Shown here: positions 49,376-64,000 of the stretch, piece by piece
How positions within the stretch are numbered: position 1 is the first letter of the stretch
Layout: each line of letters begins with the position of its first letter
Notes under the pieces: model-generated
Seen by the model: only the letters and a program-made list of their open reading frames with translations
Databases searched by the model: none
Told to the model about the DNA's origin: nothing
Assembly: GCF_023630705.1 (NCBI RefSeq)
Contig: NZ_JALQEM010000023.1
Location: 1-64,000, forward strand
Direction of reading: 5' to 3'
DNA: 64,000 nt
Source: Caballeronia sp. GAFFF1
Lineage (GTDB): Bacteria > Pseudomonadota > Gammaproteobacteria > Burkholderiales > Burkholderiaceae
Program-made: the position numbers and the translations under genes

Positions 49376-51223
49376 TCAGTCCGCGCCGACCACGTCGAGC
49401 AGTTCGTCGCCGAAACGCTCCAGTTTTCGCACGCCGATGCCCGGAATGTGCCGCAAGTCGTCGATCGTATCGGGATCGCTCCGCGCGATTTCGGCAAGCG
49501 TCGCGTCGTGGAAGATGACGTACGCCGGCACGCCGTCGGTTTTCGCAGTCTCGGCCCGCCACGTCCGCAAGCGATCCCATCGCGCTTTCTCGCGCGGCGA
49601 CATGCCCGCGGTCGGATCGGCGCGTTCGCCTGTGCGTCCCGACGACTGCCGGTTGCGCACTGGCTTCACGTACTTGCGCAGCGTGACGCGCTCGTCGCCC
49701 TTCAGCACGGGCTTGCTCGCGTCGGTCAGGACGAGCGCCCCGAAGCCGTCGTGATCGACGGCAAGAAACCCAAACGCGACCAATTGCCTGAAAACGGCGC
49801 GCCACTCCGGTTCCGAAAGACTCGCGCCGACGCCGAACGTCGACAACTTATCGTGGCCGCGCTGCAAGACTTTCTCGCTGCGCGTGCCGCGCAAGATGTC
49901 GATCAGATGCCCCGCGCCGAAGTGGAACCCGCTCGCCTTCTGCGCGCGATACACGCACGACAGCGCCATTTGCGCCTCACGCGTCGCGTCCCACGACGCC
50001 GGCGGCTCCAGACACGTATCGCAATTGCCGCACGGCGTGCTGGTCTCGCCGAAGTACGCGAGCAGGCGCACGCGGCGGCACGTCGCCGCTTCGCATAGGC
50101 CGAGGAGCGCGTCGAGCTTGCCCGTCTGCACGCGCTTGTGCGCGTCGTCAGCGTCGGATTCGTCGATCATCTTTCGCTGCTGGACGACGTCGCCTAAGCC
50201 GTAGGCCATCCACGCGTTCGCGGGCAAGCCGTCGCGGCCGGCGCGCCCGGTCTCCTGGTAGTAGCCTTCGACGCTCTTCGGCAAATCAAGATGCGCGACG
50301 AAGCGCACGTCCGGCTTGTCGATCCCCATGCCGAACGCAATCGTTGCGCACATCACGATGCCCTCTTCGCGCTGAAACATCTCCTGATGCTTCTGACGCG
50401 TCTCGAATTCCATGCCGGCGTGGTACGGGAGCGCGCGCACGCCCTGCCCCTTGAGCCAGTCGGCGGTTTCTTCCACCTTACGGCGCGAGAGGCAATACAC
50501 GACGCCCGCGTCCGTGGTGCCGTCCTTGTTCGTGTGCTCGGCGCGAATGAAGTCGAGCAATTGCGAGCGCGCGTTGTCCTTCTCGACGATCCGATAGCGG
50601 ATATTCGGCCGGTCGAAGCTCGACACAAAGATCCGCGCGTCGTCGAGCGCAAGGCGGTGCACGATTTCGTCGCGCGTGATGGCGTCCGCCGTTGCCGTCA
50701 GCGCGATGCGCGGCACGTTCGGGAAACGCTCATGCAGCACGGACAGCTGGATGTATTCGGGCCGGAAGTCATGGCCCCATTGCGAGACGCAGTGCGCCTC
50801 GTCGATCGCAAAAAGGCCAACAGGCGAGCTTTCGAGCAAGTCGAGGAAACGCGGCGTCATGAGACGCTCGGGCGCGACGTACAGCAGATCGATGCTGCCG
50901 TTGCGCAGCGCGCGCTCGGTCGCGGCGGCCTCGGCGCCCGAGAGCGTCGAGTTGAGATACGCGGCGCGCACGCCGACTTCAGTGAGCGCGGCCACCTGAT
51001 CCTGCATCAGCGCTATCAGCGGTGAAACGACGATGCCCGCGCCGAAGCCCGCCTCTTTGCGCACCAGCGACGGAATCTGGTAGCACAGCGATTTTCCCCC
51101 GCCCGTCGGCATGAGCACGAGCGAATCGCCGCCGTTCGCGACATGTTCGACGATTTCCGCCTGCTGTCCGCGAAAAGCCGGATAGCCGAAAACTTCGTTG
51201 AGAATTTCTAGCGGACGGGACAT
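49376..51223 (-). CDS. recQ: ATP-dependent DNA helicase RecQ
   Basis: The 615-residue 3'-5' helicase acts in recombination-fork repair. Motif I is [15 protein letters not shown], motif II (DEAH box) is [18 protein letters not shown] and motif VI includes [14 protein letters not shown] zinc-binding RQC region follows ([12 protein letters not shown]...CGNCDTC). After a helical linker comes a C-terminal HRDC domain ([29 protein letters not shown]). ATG 51223 gives the family start [19 protein letters not shown]. It sits between rpoC and rpsL with no functional link to them; it is preceded by the rpoC terminator. Confidence 0.95.
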   Translation of the reverse strand: MSRPLEILNEVFGYPAFRGQQAEIVEHVANGGDSLVLMPTGGGKSLCYQIPSLVRKEAGFGAGIVVSPLIALMQDQVAALTEVGVRAAYLNSTLSGAEAAATERALRNGSIDLLYVAPERLMTPRFLDLLESSPVGLFAIDEAHCVSQWGHDFRPEYIQLSVLHERFPNVPRIALTATADAITRDEIVHRLALDDARIFVSSFDRPNIRYRIVEKDNARSQLLDFIRAEHTNKDGTTDAGVVYCLSRRKVEETADWLKGQGVRALPYHAGMEFETRQKHQEMFQREEGIVMCATIAFGMGIDKPDVRFVAHLDLPKSVEGYYQETGRAGRDGLPANAWMAYGLGDVVQQRKMIDESDADDAHKRVQTGKLDALLGLCEAATCRRVRLLAYFGETSTPCGNCDTCLEPPASWDATREAQMALSCVYRAQKASGFHFGAGHLIDILRGTRSEKVLQRGHDKLSTFGVGASLSEPEWRAVFRQLVAFGFLAVDHDGFGALVLTDASKPVLKGDERVTLRKYVKPVRNRQSSGRTGERADPTAGMSPREKARWDRLRTWRAETAKTDGVPAYVIFHDATLAEIARSDPDTIDDLRHIPGIGVRKLERFGDELLDVVGAD

Positions 51224-51344
51224 AGAGAAGAAGCGCGGACTGCGGCGTGGAGGATAACGAATTCTATCAACGCAGGCGCATGCGCCCACGCGTGAATTGC
51301 AACGTTAGCCGTTCGGCCGAGGCGCGAATCGGAAAGACGAGATG

Positions 51345-51376
51345 AAAAAAAACCGCCCGGCGAAAACCGGGCGGTT
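51345..51376 (-). terminator. Terminator of the rpoBC operon
   Basis: AACCGCCCGG (51351-51360) and CCGGGCGGTT (51367-51376) are perfect arms with a 6-base loop. The minus strand ends in a run of T (complement of 51345-51350 and beyond). It lies 25 bases after the rpoC stop. Confidence 0.92.
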
Positions 51377-51400
51377 CGAGGTGCTACCAGCGAAAGACGC

Positions 51401-54400
51401 TTACTCGTTGGTATGCGGCTGCTGCTCCGTTGCCGGGGCTTCCGGCGTACCGAAATCGAATGCCTCTTCGGCAGCGATCTGGTCGAAGCGTTCGCGATCC
51501 GCCGACTCCTTGGTCTTGCGCGCCTTGTGGAACGCGAGACCCGTACCGGCCGGAATCAGACGGCCGACGATCACGTTTTCCTTCAGACCACGCAGATCGT
51601 CGCGCTTGCCCATGATCGCCGCTTCGGTCAGCACGCGAGTCGTTTCCTGGAACGACGCCGCCGAGATGAACGAATCGGTCGACAGCGATGCCTTCGTGAT
51701 ACCGAGCAGCACGTTCTCGTACGTTGCCGGACGCTTGTCTTCCGCGATCATGCGGTCGTTCTCGTCGAGCATGTCCGATCGCTCGACTTGTTCGCCCGGA
51801 ATGAAGCGCGTATCGCCGTTGTCGACGATCTGCACGCGGCGCAGCATCTGACGCACGATCACTTCGATGTGCTTGTCGTTGATCTTCACGCCTTGCAGAC
51901 GGTACACGTCCTGCACTTCGTCCACGATGTAGCGCGACAACGCCTCGATACCCTGCAGACGCAGGATGTCGTGCGGATCGGCAGGACCGTCGACGATCAT
52001 TTCGCCCTTGTTGACGACCTGACCATCGTGCACCAGCACCTGCTTTTCCTTCGCGATCAGGAACTCGTGCTGATTGCCCTCGAGGTCCGTGATGACGAGA
52101 CGCTGCTTGCCCTTCGTGTCCTTACCGAACGACGTCGTGCCCGTGACTTCCGCCAGAATGCCGGCGTCCTTCGGCGAGCGCGCTTCGAACAGTTCGGCCA
52201 CGCGCGGCAGACCACCGGTAATGTCGCGCGTCTTCTGCGCTTCAACCGGGATACGCGCCAGCACTTCACCGACCTGCACTTGCTGACCATCCTTCACGGT
52301 GATCAGTGCGCCGACCTGGAAGCCGATCTGCACCGAATGCTCGGTGTTCGGGATCTTCACTTCCTCGCCGTTCGCGTCGAGCAGCTTCACCTGCGGACGC
52401 ACGCTCTTGCCAGCCTGCGAGCCGCGGCGCTTCGCGTCGATCACGACGAGCGTGGACAGACCGGTCACGTCGTCGATCTGCTTGGCGACCGTCACGCCTT
52501 CCTCGACGTTTTCGAACTTCACCGTACCGCCCCACTCGGTGATGATCGGACGCGTCAGCGGGTCCCATTGCGCGAGTTGCGAGCCGGCCTTGATCGTGGC
52601 GCCGTCGAGTTGCAGCAGCGTCGCGCCGTACGGAATCTTGTGACGCTCACGCTCGCGACCGAGGTCGTCCGCGATGATCGCTTCGCCCGAACGCGAAATG
52701 ACGACCTGCTCGCCCTTCGCGTTGGTCACGTAGCGCATCGTGGCCGTGAAACGCACCGTACCGTTGCTCTTCGCTTCCACCGTCGATGCAACCGCCGCAC
52801 GCGATGCCGCGCCACCGATGTGGAACGTACGCATGGTCAGCTGCGTGCCCGGCTCGCCGATCGACTGCGCCGCGATCACGCCGACTGCTTCGCCGACGTT
52901 CACTCGCGAGCCGCGGCCGAGGTCGCGGCCGTAGCACGCGGCGCACAGGCCGTAGCGCGTTTCGCAGGTGAGCGGCGTGCGCACGCGCACTTCGTCGATG
53001 CCGAGACGCTCGATCTCTTCCACCGCGTCTTCGTCCAGCAGATCGCCGGATGCGAACAGCGTTTCCTGCGTTTCCGGATTGACGACGTCCGCCACCGCGA
53101 CGCGACCGAGAATACGGTCACGCAGCGCTTCGACGACTTCACCGCCTTCGACCAACGCCTTCATCGCCACGCCGTTCGACGTACCGCAATCGTCTTCGAC
53201 CACGACGAGATCCTGCGTCACGTCCACGAGACGACGCGTCAGGTAACCCGAGTTCGCCGTCTTCAGTGCCGTATCCGCCAGACCCTTACGTGCGCCGTGC
53301 GTCGAAATGAAGTACTGCAGCACGTTCAGGCCTTCGCGGAAGTTCGCGGTGATCGGCGTCTCGATGATCGAGCCGTCCGGCTTCGCCATCAGGCCGCGCA
53401 TACCGGCCAGCTGACGAATCTGCACCGCGGAACCCCGCGCGCCCGAGTCGGCCATCATGTAGATGGAGTTGAACGACTCCTGCTTCGTCTCGTTGCCGTC
53501 ACGGTCGATGACCGGTTCGGTTGCGAGCTGCTCCATCATCGCCTTGCCGACGCTTTCCGACGTTGCCGACCAGATGTCGACCACGTTGTTGTAGCGTTCC
53601 TGCGCGGTGACGAGACCCGACATGTACTGACGGTCGTACTCCTTCACCTTCTTCGCGGCGTCGCCGACGATCGTCTCTTTCTGCGGCGGCACGAGCATGT
53701 CGTCCACGCAGATCGAGATACCGGCGCGCGTCGCGAGGCGGAAGCCCATCTGCATCAGCTGGTCGGCGAAGATCACCGTTTCGCGCAGACCGCACTTGCG
53801 GAACGCCGTGTTGATCAGGCGCGAAATTTCCTTCTTCTTCAGCGGCTTGTTCAGCACCGAGAACGGCAGGCCCGGCGGCAGAATTTCCGACAGGATCGAA
53901 CGGCCGACGGTCGTCGCGTACAGCGTGACCTTCGGCACGAACTTCGGCGCGCCTTCGCTCGTGTCTTCGTTCGCCACCATTTCGGTGATACGCACGTTGA
54001 CGCGCGAGGCCAGCTCGACTTCCTTGTTCTCGTACGCGCGGATCACTTCCGACACGCCCGTGAACGTGAGGCCTTCGCCCTTGCCGTTGATCGCTTCGCG
54101 CGATGCGTAGTACAGGCCGAGCACGATATCCTGCGACGGCACGATCGACGGATCGCCGTTGGCCGGAAACAGGACGTTGTTCGACGCCAGCATCAGCGTG
54201 CGCGCTTCCATCTGCGCTTCGAGCGACAGCGGCACGTGAACAGCCATCTGGTCACCGTCGAAGTCGGCGTTGAACGCCGCGCAAACCAGCGGGTGCAGCT
54301 GGATTGCCTTACCTTCGATCAGCACCGGCTCGAAAGCCTGAATGCCGAGACGGTGCAGCGTCGGCGCGCGGTTCAGCATGACCGGATGCTCGCGGATCAC

Positions 54401-55642
54401 CTCTTCCAAGATGTCCCACACCACCGGCGTCTGGTTCTCGACTTCCTTCTTCGCAGCCTTGATGGTGGTCGCAACACCCATCACTTCCAGCTTGTTGAAG
54501 ATGAACGGCTTGAACAGTTCGAGCGCCATCAGCTTCGGCAGGCCGCACTGATGCAGCTTGAGCGTCGGGCCGACCACGATCACCGAACGGCCCGAGTAGT
54601 CCACGCGCTTACCGAGCAGGTTCTGACGGAAACGACCGCCCTTACCCTTGATCATGTCAGCGAGCGACTTCAGCGGACGCTTGTTCGCGCCGGTCATGGC
54701 CTTACCGCGACGGCCGTTGTCGAGCAGCGAATCGACAGCTTCCTGCAGCATCCGCTTTTCGTTGCGGACGATGATTTCAGGCGCCTTCAGTTCGAGCAGA
54801 CGCTTCAACCGGTTGTTACGGTTGATGACGCGGCGATACAGGTCGTTCAGGTCCGACGTCGCGAAACGGCCGCCGTCGAGCGGCACGAGCGGACGCAGTT
54901 CCGGCGGCAGCACCGGCAGCACTTCGAGCACCATCCAGTCAGGCTTGATGCCCGAACGCTGGAACGCCTCGAGCACCTTCAGGCGCTTCGCGTACTTCTT
55001 GATCTTCGCTTCCGAGCCCGTGTTCTTGAGTTCGGTGCGCAGCATTTCGACCTGCTCGTCGATGTTGATCGAACGCAGCAGTTCGCGCACGCCTTCCGCG
55101 CCCATTTCGGCACGGAATTCGTCACCGTACTCTTCGACCTTGTTGTAGTAATCCTCTTCCGTCATGATCTGCCGCGCTTTCAGCGGCGTCATGCCCGGAT
55201 CGATCACCACGTACGCTTCGAAGTACAGCACGCGCTCGATGTCGCGCAGCGTCATGTCGAGCACCATGCCCAGACGCGACGGCAGCGACTTCAAAAACCA
55301 GATGTGCGCGACCGGCGATGCCAGTTCGATATGGCCCATGCGCTCGCGGCGCACCTTGGCCAGCGTCACTTCGACGCCACACTTCTCGCAGATCACGCCA
55401 CGGTGCTTCAGGCGCTTGTACTTGCCGCACAGGCACTCGTAGTCCTTGATCGGCCCGAAAATCTTCGCGCAAAACAGACCATCCCGCTCCGGCTTGAACG
55501 TGCGGTAGTTGATGGTCTCCGGCTTCTTCACTTCGCCGAACGACCACGAACGGATCTTGTCGGGCGACGCGAGGCCGATCTTGATCGCATCAAAAACTTC
55601 TTCTTGTTGGACTTGCTTGAATAGATCGAGCAGAGCTTTCAT
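51401..55642 (-). CDS. rpoC: RNA polymerase beta-prime subunit
   Basis: The 1413-residue catalytic subunit has an N-terminal zinc finger ([21 protein letters not shown], about 70-90) and the active-site Mg-binding [15 protein letters not shown] near 460. The rudder and bridge-helix region includes [22 protein letters not shown], and the trigger loop includes [20 protein letters not shown] second zinc site uses the [16 protein letters not shown] region. The length is close to E. coli (1407). It follows rpoB by 21 bases. Confidence 0.99.
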   Translation of the reverse strand: MKALLDLFKQVQQEEVFDAIKIGLASPDKIRSWSFGEVKKPETINYRTFKPERDGLFCAKIFGPIKDYECLCGKYKRLKHRGVICEKCGVEVTLAKVRRERMGHIELASPVAHIWFLKSLPSRLGMVLDMTLRDIERVLYFEAYVVIDPGMTPLKARQIMTEEDYYNKVEEYGDEFRAEMGAEGVRELLRSINIDEQVEMLRTELKNTGSEAKIKKYAKRLKVLEAFQRSGIKPDWMVLEVLPVLPPELRPLVPLDGGRFATSDLNDLYRRVINRNNRLKRLLELKAPEIIVRNEKRMLQEAVDSLLDNGRRGKAMTGANKRPLKSLADMIKGKGGRFRQNLLGKRVDYSGRSVIVVGPTLKLHQCGLPKLMALELFKPFIFNKLEVMGVATTIKAAKKEVENQTPVVWDILEEVIREHPVMLNRAPTLHRLGIQAFEPVLIEGKAIQLHPLVCAAFNADFDGDQMAVHVPLSLEAQMEARTLMLASNNVLFPANGDPSIVPSQDIVLGLYYASREAINGKGEGLTFTGVSEVIRAYENKEVELASRVNVRITEMVANEDTSEGAPKFVPKVTLYATTVGRSILSEILPPGLPFSVLNKPLKKKEISRLINTAFRKCGLRETVIFADQLMQMGFRLATRAGISICVDDMLVPPQKETIVGDAAKKVKEYDRQYMSGLVTAQERYNNVVDIWSATSESVGKAMMEQLATEPVIDRDGNETKQESFNSIYMMADSGARGSAVQIRQLAGMRGLMAKPDGSIIETPITANFREGLNVLQYFISTHGARKGLADTALKTANSGYLTRRLVDVTQDLVVVEDDCGTSNGVAMKALVEGGEVVEALRDRILGRVAVADVVNPETQETLFASGDLLDEDAVEEIERLGIDEVRVRTPLTCETRYGLCAACYGRDLGRGSRVNVGEAVGVIAAQSIGEPGTQLTMRTFHIGGAASRAAVASTVEAKSNGTVRFTATMRYVTNAKGEQVVISRSGEAIIADDLGRERERHKIPYGATLLQLDGATIKAGSQLAQWDPLTRPIITEWGGTVKFENVEEGVTVAKQIDDVTGLSTLVVIDAKRRGSQAGKSVRPQVKLLDANGEEVKIPNTEHSVQIGFQVGALITVKDGQQVQVGEVLARIPVEAQKTRDITGGLPRVAELFEARSPKDAGILAEVTGTTSFGKDTKGKQRLVITDLEGNQHEFLIAKEKQVLVHDGQVVNKGEMIVDGPADPHDILRLQGIEALSRYIVDEVQDVYRLQGVKINDKHIEVIVRQMLRRVQIVDNGDTRFIPGEQVERSDMLDENDRMIAEDKRPATYENVLLGITKASLSTDSFISAASFQETTRVLTEAAIMGKRDDLRGLKENVIVGRLIPAGTGLAFHKARKTKESADRERFDQIAAEEAFDFGTPEAPATEQQPHTNE

Positions 55643-55663
55643 TGCTTTCTCTCCGTAGTCCGA

Positions 55664-59770
<4,107 letters not shown>

Positions 59771-60139
59771 ACGATCTCCGAATCACGGCGGGCGTTACCG
59801 AGGCGGGATACCTCGACGACACGGCCCGGTGTTCACCGACTGAGACCCGCGCCGCTGTCCGGGGAGGACGCGCGAGTCTAGAAGCTTGGTGGTTGGCCGC
59901 TACCAACCGCTGGCTGACGGCAGCGGATGCCTGTGTTTCCCGCTACCCGACCAAACTTGCCTTCTGCAGTCGCTTCAGAAGACAAAGACAACTGCCGGAA
60001 GATCTTGCTGCTCCGAACGTTGTCTTTGGCTTCTTGTGGGGTCATTTATGCTTGCTGACGTGCATAGAAACTCGGTCCCCACAAAGCACAAAAAGGCCGG
60101 CGGTGAAAAACCGCCAGCCTTCGCACAGCGCAATGAAAC
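59771..60139 (-). promoter_or_regulatory. rplL-rpoB intergenic region with RNase III-like duplex and attenuator
   Basis: This 369-base gap holds no gene. A terminator-like hairpin (AAGGCCGGCGGT 60093-60104; ACCGCCAGCCTT 60110-60121, T-tract after on the minus strand) lies just after rplL and would attenuate entry into rpoB. A second, long stem GAAGACAAAGACAAC (59978-59992) pairs with GTTGTCTTTGGCTTC (60019-60033) with one mismatch and resembles an RNase III processing site. E. coli has an attenuator and an RNase III site in the same gap; equivalence is inferred. Confidence 0.6.
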
Positions 60140-60514
60140 TTACTTGATTTCAGCTTTCGCGCCTGCTTCTTCCAGCTTCTTCTTCGCTTCTTCAGCAGCA
60201 GCCTTGGGCACCGCTTCCTTCACGGGCTTCGGTGCGCCGTCGACCAGGTCCTTCGCTTCCTTCAGGCCGAGACCCGTCAGTTCGCGGACAGCCTTAATGA
60301 CGGAGACCTTGTTCGCGCCGACTTCCGTCAGGTTGACCGTGAATTCGGTTTGCTCTTCAGCAGCAGCAGCAGCGCCGCCGCCAGCCGGGCCTGCCACTGC
60401 AACAGCAGCTGCCGACACGCCAAACTTCTCTTCGAACGCCTTGACCAGCTCGTTCAGTTCCAGAACCGACATCGCGCCAACGGCTTCCAGGATGTCTTCT
60501 TTTGCGATTGCCAT
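60140..60514 (-). CDS. rplL: 50S ribosomal protein L7/L12
   Basis: The 124-residue stalk protein has an N-terminal dimerisation part ([39 protein letters not shown]), a flexible Ala/Gly hinge ([14 protein letters not shown]) and a C-terminal domain [39 protein letters not shown] that binds factors. It is 77 bases downstream of rplJ, whose product anchors it. Confidence 0.98.
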   Translation of the reverse strand: MAIAKEDILEAVGAMSVLELNELVKAFEEKFGVSAAAVAVAGPAGGGAAAAAEEQTEFTVNLTEVGANKVSVIKAVRELTGLGLKEAKDLVDGAPKPVKEAVPKAAAEEAKKKLEEAGAKAEIK

Positions 60515-60591
60515 TTGAAATACTCCTAAATTGAATTCGGATCGAGCTAGCGATCTTTACCTAACTGAGCAACTGCGGCTCAAGCGTGACG

Positions 60592-61086
60592 TTATGCAGC
60601 TTCGCCCTGCTTTTCTGCCAGCGCGGCCAGAGCACGCGCAAAGCCGGAAACAGGCGCTTGCATGACGAACAACAGCTTGGAGAGCAGCTCTTCGCGGCTC
60701 GGGATGTTGGCCAGCGCTTGCACGCCCGCCTTGTCCATTACCTTGCCTTCGTAGGAACCAGCCTTGATGATCAACTTGTCATTGCTCTTGCCGAAGTCGT
60801 TGACGACCTTGGCAGCGGCAATGGCATCTTCCGAGATGCCGTAGATCAGAGGACCGGTCATCTGCTCAGCCAGCGGAGCGAACGGGGTACCTTCGACGGC
60901 GCGACGCGCCAGCGTGTTCTTCAACACGCGCAGATACACCTGTTGCTCGCGAGCTTTCGCGCGCAGTTTGGTCAGATCGCCAACCGTGATCCCACGATAC
61001 TCAGCGAGCACCATCGTCTGAGCCTTCGCGACTTGCGCGGCGACTTCAGCGACGACTGCCTGCTTATCTTCTTTGTTCAGTGGCAC
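60592..61086 (-). CDS. rplJ: 50S ribosomal protein L10
   Basis: The 164-residue stalk base protein starts with GTG at 61086 ([43 protein letters not shown]), with GGAGG seven bases upstream. The longer ATG frame to 61146 is rejected for lack of a site. A C-terminal helix binds L12 dimers. In E. coli L10-L12 represses its own leader; the 299-base leader here could serve the same role. Confidence 0.96.
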   Translation of the reverse strand: MPLNKEDKQAVVAEVAAQVAKAQTMVLAEYRGITVGDLTKLRAKAREQQVYLRVLKNTLARRAVEGTPFAPLAEQMTGPLIYGISEDAIAAAKVVNDFGKSNDKLIIKAGSYEGKVMDKAGVQALANIPSREELLSKLLFVMQAPVSGFARALAALAEKQGEAA

Positions 61087-61353
61087 GGTTAAACCTCCAG
61101 ATTCGATGCACTCAGGTGTCCAACCTTCATGCACCACGTTCGACAACGGCGTCCGACTGTTAGGAGTATTTCAAGCGATTGGTGACCATCTGAGAACGAT
61201 CGACAACCGACTTCAATCACTGCAAAACTGTTTCGGGTTCGCCATCTGCGTTGGCTTGAATTAAGGCGCCGCCCAACTGCTGCACCGCCACCAACGGTCT
61301 TTGACAACCGGTTGCCCAACCAAACCACTGTTGCGCAACCGCCCAAAGCCCTT
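61087..61353 (-). promoter_or_regulatory. rplJ leader region, possible L10-L12 autoregulatory site
   Basis: This 267-base non-coding leader lies between the rplA terminator and the rplJ GTG. Short inverted repeats occur (for example GGTTGC 61310-61315 and GCAACC 61335-61340), but I could not fold the known L10-leader kink-turn by eye. A promoter is expected here yet not firmly seen. Confidence 0.35.
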
Positions 61354-61376
61354 GAAAACGCGGTCTCGCGACCGCG
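61354..61376 (-). terminator. Attenuator/terminator between rplA and rplJ
   Basis: CGCGGTC (61359-61365) and GACCGCG (61370-61376) pair around a 4-base loop. TTTTC follows on the minus strand, 10 bases after the rplA stop. It would separate rplKA from rplJL transcription in part. Confidence 0.75.
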
Positions 61377-61385
61377 TCGAAATCT

Positions 61386-62084
61386 TTACTGCTGCGCCAG
61401 CGTCGCTTGATCCACGCGAACGCCGACACCCATGGTGCTCGACAGCGCGATCTTGCGCAGGTACACGCCCTTGCTCGTCGCTGGCTTCGCCTTGTTCAGC
61501 GCTTCGATCAGCGCCGACAAGTTCTGACGCAGCGAAGCGGGTTCGAACGACGCACGGCCGATGGTGCCGTGGATGATACCGGCTTTGTCGACGCGGAACT
61601 GCACTTGACCGGCCTTAGCGTTCTTGACTGCTTGAGCGACGTCCGGCGTCACGGTGCCGACCTTCGGGTTCGGCATGAGGCCACGCGGACCGAGGATCTG
61701 ACCCAGCGTACCAACGACGCGCATCGTGTCCGGCGAAGCGATCACGACGTCGAAGTTCAGATTGCCGGCCTTGACTTGCTCAGCCAGGTCTTCCATGCCG
61801 ACAACGTCCGCGCCTGCTGCACGCGCTTGCTCGGCCTTCTCGCCTTGCGCGAACACTGCAACGCGCACCGACTTGCCGGTACCAGCCGGCAGAACGACGG
61901 AGCCGCGCACGACTTGGTCCGACTTCTTTGCATCGATGCCGAGTTGAACGGCGACGTCGATCGACTCGTCGAATTTGGCGCTTGCGCATTCCTTGATCAG
62001 GTTGAGCGCATCGTCGATCGGATACAGCTTTTGACGATCAACCTTGTTCGCAAATGCCTGAAGGCGCTTCGAAAGCTTAGCCAT
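61386..62084 (-). CDS. rplA: 50S ribosomal protein L1
   Basis: The 232-residue L1-stalk protein begins [31 protein letters not shown]. It includes [34 protein letters not shown] and the signature [21 protein letters not shown]. It moves deacylated tRNA out of the E site. The start directly follows the rplK stop. Confidence 0.98.
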   Translation of the reverse strand: MAKLSKRLQAFANKVDRQKLYPIDDALNLIKECASAKFDESIDVAVQLGIDAKKSDQVVRGSVVLPAGTGKSVRVAVFAQGEKAEQARAAGADVVGMEDLAEQVKAGNLNFDVVIASPDTMRVVGTLGQILGPRGLMPNPKVGTVTPDVAQAVKNAKAGQVQFRVDKAGIIHGTIGRASFEPASLRQNLSALIEALNKAKPATSKGVYLRKIALSSTMGVGVRVDQATLAQQ

Positions 62085-62516
62085 TTACACGCCCTCCACA
62101 GTGATACCCATCGAACGCGCGCTACCGGCGATGGTGCGCACGGCTGCGTCCAGATCAGCTGCCGTAAGGTCCGGCATCTTGGTCTTCGCGATTTCTTCCG
62201 CTTGAGCGCGGGTGATGTTGCCGACCTTGTCGGTGTGCGGCTTGCTCGAACCCTTCTGCACTGCGGCTGCCTTCTTGATCAGAACGGTAGCCGGCGGCGT
62301 CTTCATGATGAACGTAAAGCTCTTGTCCGCGAATGCCGTAATGACGACCGGCACCGGCAGACCCGGCTCCATGCCTTGAGTCTGCGCGTTAAACGCCTTG
62401 CAGAACTCCATGATGTTCAGGCCACGCTGGCCCAGCGCCGGACCAACCGGCGGCGACGGATTGGCTTTACCTGCAGGGATCTGCAGCTTGATAAAGCCGA
62501 TGATTTTCTTTGCCAT
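62085..62516 (-). CDS. rplK: 50S ribosomal protein L11
   Basis: The 143-residue GTPase-centre protein has [45 protein letters not shown] and a C-terminal RNA-binding domain with [30 protein letters not shown]. The proline-rich N-domain is the thiostrepton and RelA-sensing site. It lies 142 bases after nusG. Confidence 0.98.
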   Translation of the reverse strand: MAKKIIGFIKLQIPAGKANPSPPVGPALGQRGLNIMEFCKAFNAQTQGMEPGLPVPVVITAFADKSFTFIMKTPPATVLIKKAAAVQKGSSKPHTDKVGNITRAQAEEIAKTKMPDLTAADLDAAVRTIAGSARSMGITVEGV

Positions 62517-62658
62517 GTTGAAAACCTCTGCTGAACGCGTAAGCGTTCGGTGAGTGATAGCGCGCGTTCGACTTGACGACTACTAACGCTCCTCAACGGC
62601 CATTACGCGAGCCGTAAGCGCGAATCGCGCGAGGCCGATGACCTCGCGCGACGTATTC

Positions 62659-63216
62659 TTAAACCTTCTCGACCTGGCCGAACTCAAGCTCGACCGGCGT
62701 CGATCGCCCGAAGATCGTGACTGAAACGCGAACGCGGGACTTCTCGTAGTTCACTTCTTCGACGTTGCCGTTGAAGTCGGTGAACGGACCTTCCTTCACA
62801 CGCACCATCTCGCCGACTTCGAAAAGCGTCTTTGGCCGCGGCTTCTCCACGCCTTCCTGCATCTGCGACATGATCTTTTCGACCTCGCGCGGAGAAATCG
62901 GACTCGGCCGATTGCGCGCACCGCCGACGAAACCCGTTACCTTCGCCGTGTTTTTCACGAGGTGCCACGTCTCGTCCGTCATTTCCATCTCGACCAGGAC
63001 GTAGCCCGGGAAGAAACGACGCTCGGTGACCGATTTGTGGCCACCCTTGACTTCTACTACTTCCTCGGTCGGAACAAGAATTTGACCAAACTGGTCTTGC
63101 ATTCCGGCCCGCTCGATGCGCTCCTGAAGCGCACGTTGCACGCTCTTCTCCATGCCGGAGTAGGCGTGCACCACATACCAACGCTTTCCACTCGGAGATG
63201 TCGGAGTATCGCTCAT
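62659..63216 (-). CDS. nusG: Transcription termination/antitermination factor NusG
   Basis: The 185-residue factor has an N-terminal NGN domain ([29 protein letters not shown] and [25 protein letters not shown]) that rides on RNA polymerase. The C-terminal KOW domain ([40 protein letters not shown]) binds Rho or S10. It follows secE by one base. Confidence 0.98.
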   Translation of the reverse strand: MSDTPTSPSGKRWYVVHAYSGMEKSVQRALQERIERAGMQDQFGQILVPTEEVVEVKGGHKSVTERRFFPGYVLVEMEMTDETWHLVKNTAKVTGFVGGARNRPSPISPREVEKIMSQMQEGVEKPRPKTLFEVGEMVRVKEGPFTDFNGNVEEVNYEKSRVRVSVTIFGRSTPVELEFGQVEKV

Positions 63217-63217
63217 A

Positions 63218-63598
63218 TCATTTCCAACCCAGAATCGCCGAGAAAATTACCCATTCAATTGACTTGTCGCTAAGCCAAAGGAAGATGGCCATGATGAGGA
63301 CGAATGCGAAGACCACGAGTGTGGTCTGCGTCGCCTCTTTTCGCGTCGGCCAGACGACCTTTCGCACTTCTTTGTACGAGTCTTTCGCGAAGGCGATGAA
63401 GCCCTTTCCAGGCGCCGAAAGAAGGCCGACAGCGACACCAGCAACCAAACCGACAGCAAGCGCCGCACCGCGGACATACCACTCTTGGCCGCTGAGCAGA
63501 AAGAAACCCACGAACCCGGCCAAGACCAACAATACCCCAGCCACCAACATCAACTTATCGCTGGAAGTATTTACAGTTTCGACTGAAGGATTCGCCAT
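63218..63598 (-). CDS. secE: Preprotein translocase subunit SecE
   Basis: The 126-residue product has three membrane helices (the long, E. coli-like form): [36 protein letters not shown] and the conserved third helix after [36 protein letters not shown], which clamps SecY. It sits between tRNA-Trp and nusG. Confidence 0.97.
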   Translation of the reverse strand: MANPSVETVNTSSDKLMLVAGVLLVLAGFVGFFLLSGQEWYVRGAALAVGLVAGVAVGLLSAPGKGFIAFAKDSYKEVRKVVWPTRKEATQTTLVVFAFVLIMAIFLWLSDKSIEWVIFSAILGWK

Positions 63599-63632
63599 AA
63601 CACCTTAAGCAGCGCCACCTGGCGCGAGAATG

Positions 63633-63708
63633 TGGCAGGGGCAGAGGGAATCGAACCCCCAACCTTCGGTTTTGGAGACCGACGCTCTGCCAGTTGAGCT
63701 ATACCCCT
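63633..63708 (-). tRNA. tRNA-Trp (anticodon CCA)
   Basis: The 76-base cloverleaf includes the encoded 3' CCA. Acceptor AGGGGTA pairs with TGCCCCT; the anticodon loop CTCCAAA is closed by TCGGT/ACCGA, and the T arm contains GGTTCGATTCC. It lies between tuf and secE, the conserved tuf-trnW-secE-nusG order, and is likely cut from a common transcript. Confidence 0.97.
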
Positions 63709-63774
63709 AAACCATTTGGGGCCGACGGTTTCGCCGACCCCGAAAACTACAGACTACCGAGAGATCTCTGGCTC

Positions 63775-64000
63775 TTACTCGATAATCTTCGCAACGACAC
63801 CTGCGCCGACGGTACGGCCGCCTTCGCGGATCGCGAAGCGCAGACCTTCTTCCATGGCGATCGGGGCGATCAGCTTGACCGTGATCGACACGTTGTCGCC
63901 CGGCATCACCATTTCCTTGTCCTTCGGCAGCTCGATCGAGCCGGTCACGTCCGTCGTACGGAAGTAGAACTGCGGACGGTAGTTGTTGAAGAACGGCGTG
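63775..64000 (-). CDS. tuf: Elongation factor Tu, second copy, C-terminal part only (5' end beyond window)
   Basis: The last 75 codons, including the stop at 63775, match the tuf copy at 44,635 base for base except one position (A at 63976 versus G at 44836). That change makes an Arg codon CGT instead of CGC, so the proteins are identical here. The match begins at the stop codon and flanking sequence diverges, as expected of gene conversion between duplicated tuf genes. Confidence 0.97.

Noticed and set aside
51413-55624. Open frame of about 1400 codons on the plus strand across rpoC, and a similar one across rpoB (55,754-59,671)
   Set aside because: Mirror images of rpoC and rpoB caused by codon bias; composition dominated by Arg, His, Asp and Val, with no family similarity.
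63716-63750. Hairpin after the second tuf copy as a terminator
   Set aside because: The stem needs two wobble pairs and has no T-tract; tRNA-Trp follows at once, so read-through and processing are more likely.

Overview
The window is GC-rich, tightly packed, conserved bacterial chromosome. Protein sequences and gene order point to a beta-proteobacterium of the Burkholderiaceae, most like Paraburkholderia or Caballeronia. The diagnostic arrangements are mrcA divergent from pilMN(OP)Q-aroKB-dgt, recQ between rpoC and rpsL, and the duplicated tuf gene followed by tRNA-Trp, secE and nusG. The genus is an inference from memory of these families; no database was searched.

Left part (1-29,800), left to right: an edge-truncated REP-associated transposase-like gene (RAYT) next to a 25-C homopolymer; an OmpW-type porin; a DUF883 membrane protein; a complete glycerol-3-phosphate uptake operon (ugpB-A-E-C-Q); dgt; aroB and aroK; a type IV pilus assembly block in which PilO and PilP appear fused and the secretin is short; divergent mrcA (PBP1A); cyaY; the lipoprotein lptM and lysA; the periplasmic methionine sulfoxide repair pair msrQ-msrP; a system II cytochrome c assembly pair (ccsB/resB) behind a di-haem cytochrome c; the ribosome-assembly GTPase engB; hemB; dsbD and cutA.

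Right part (29,800-64,000): an almost uninterrupted minus-strand translation and transcription super-cluster. In transcription order (right to left) it is tuf (partial)-tRNA-Trp-secE-nusG-rplK-rplA-rplJ-rplL-rpoB-rpoC, recQ, rpsL-rpsG-fusA-tuf-rpsJ, rplC-D-W-B-rpsS-rplV-rpsC-rplP-rpmC-rpsQ, rplN-X-E-rpsN-H-rplF-R-rpsE-rpmD-rplO-secY-infA-rpmJ-rpsM-K-D-rpoA-rplQ. It encodes about thirty ribosomal proteins, three RNA polymerase subunits, EF-G, EF-Tu, IF-1, NusG and the SecY/SecE translocon core.

Several pieces share an envelope and redox theme: ResB/CcsB with a cytochrome c, DsbD, MsrPQ, HemB and frataxin. No prophage, CRISPR array, defence system, integron or biosynthetic island is visible. 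The best new candidates are small. The first is an apparent minus-strand small RNA between engB and hemB (about 26,230-26,336), with an anti-Shine-Dalgarno loop and a canonical terminator. The others are a RAYT that has apparently lost its catalytic residues, a PilO-PilP fusion, and ribosomal-protein promoters whose -10 boxes sit in the loops of palindromes that also look like terminators.
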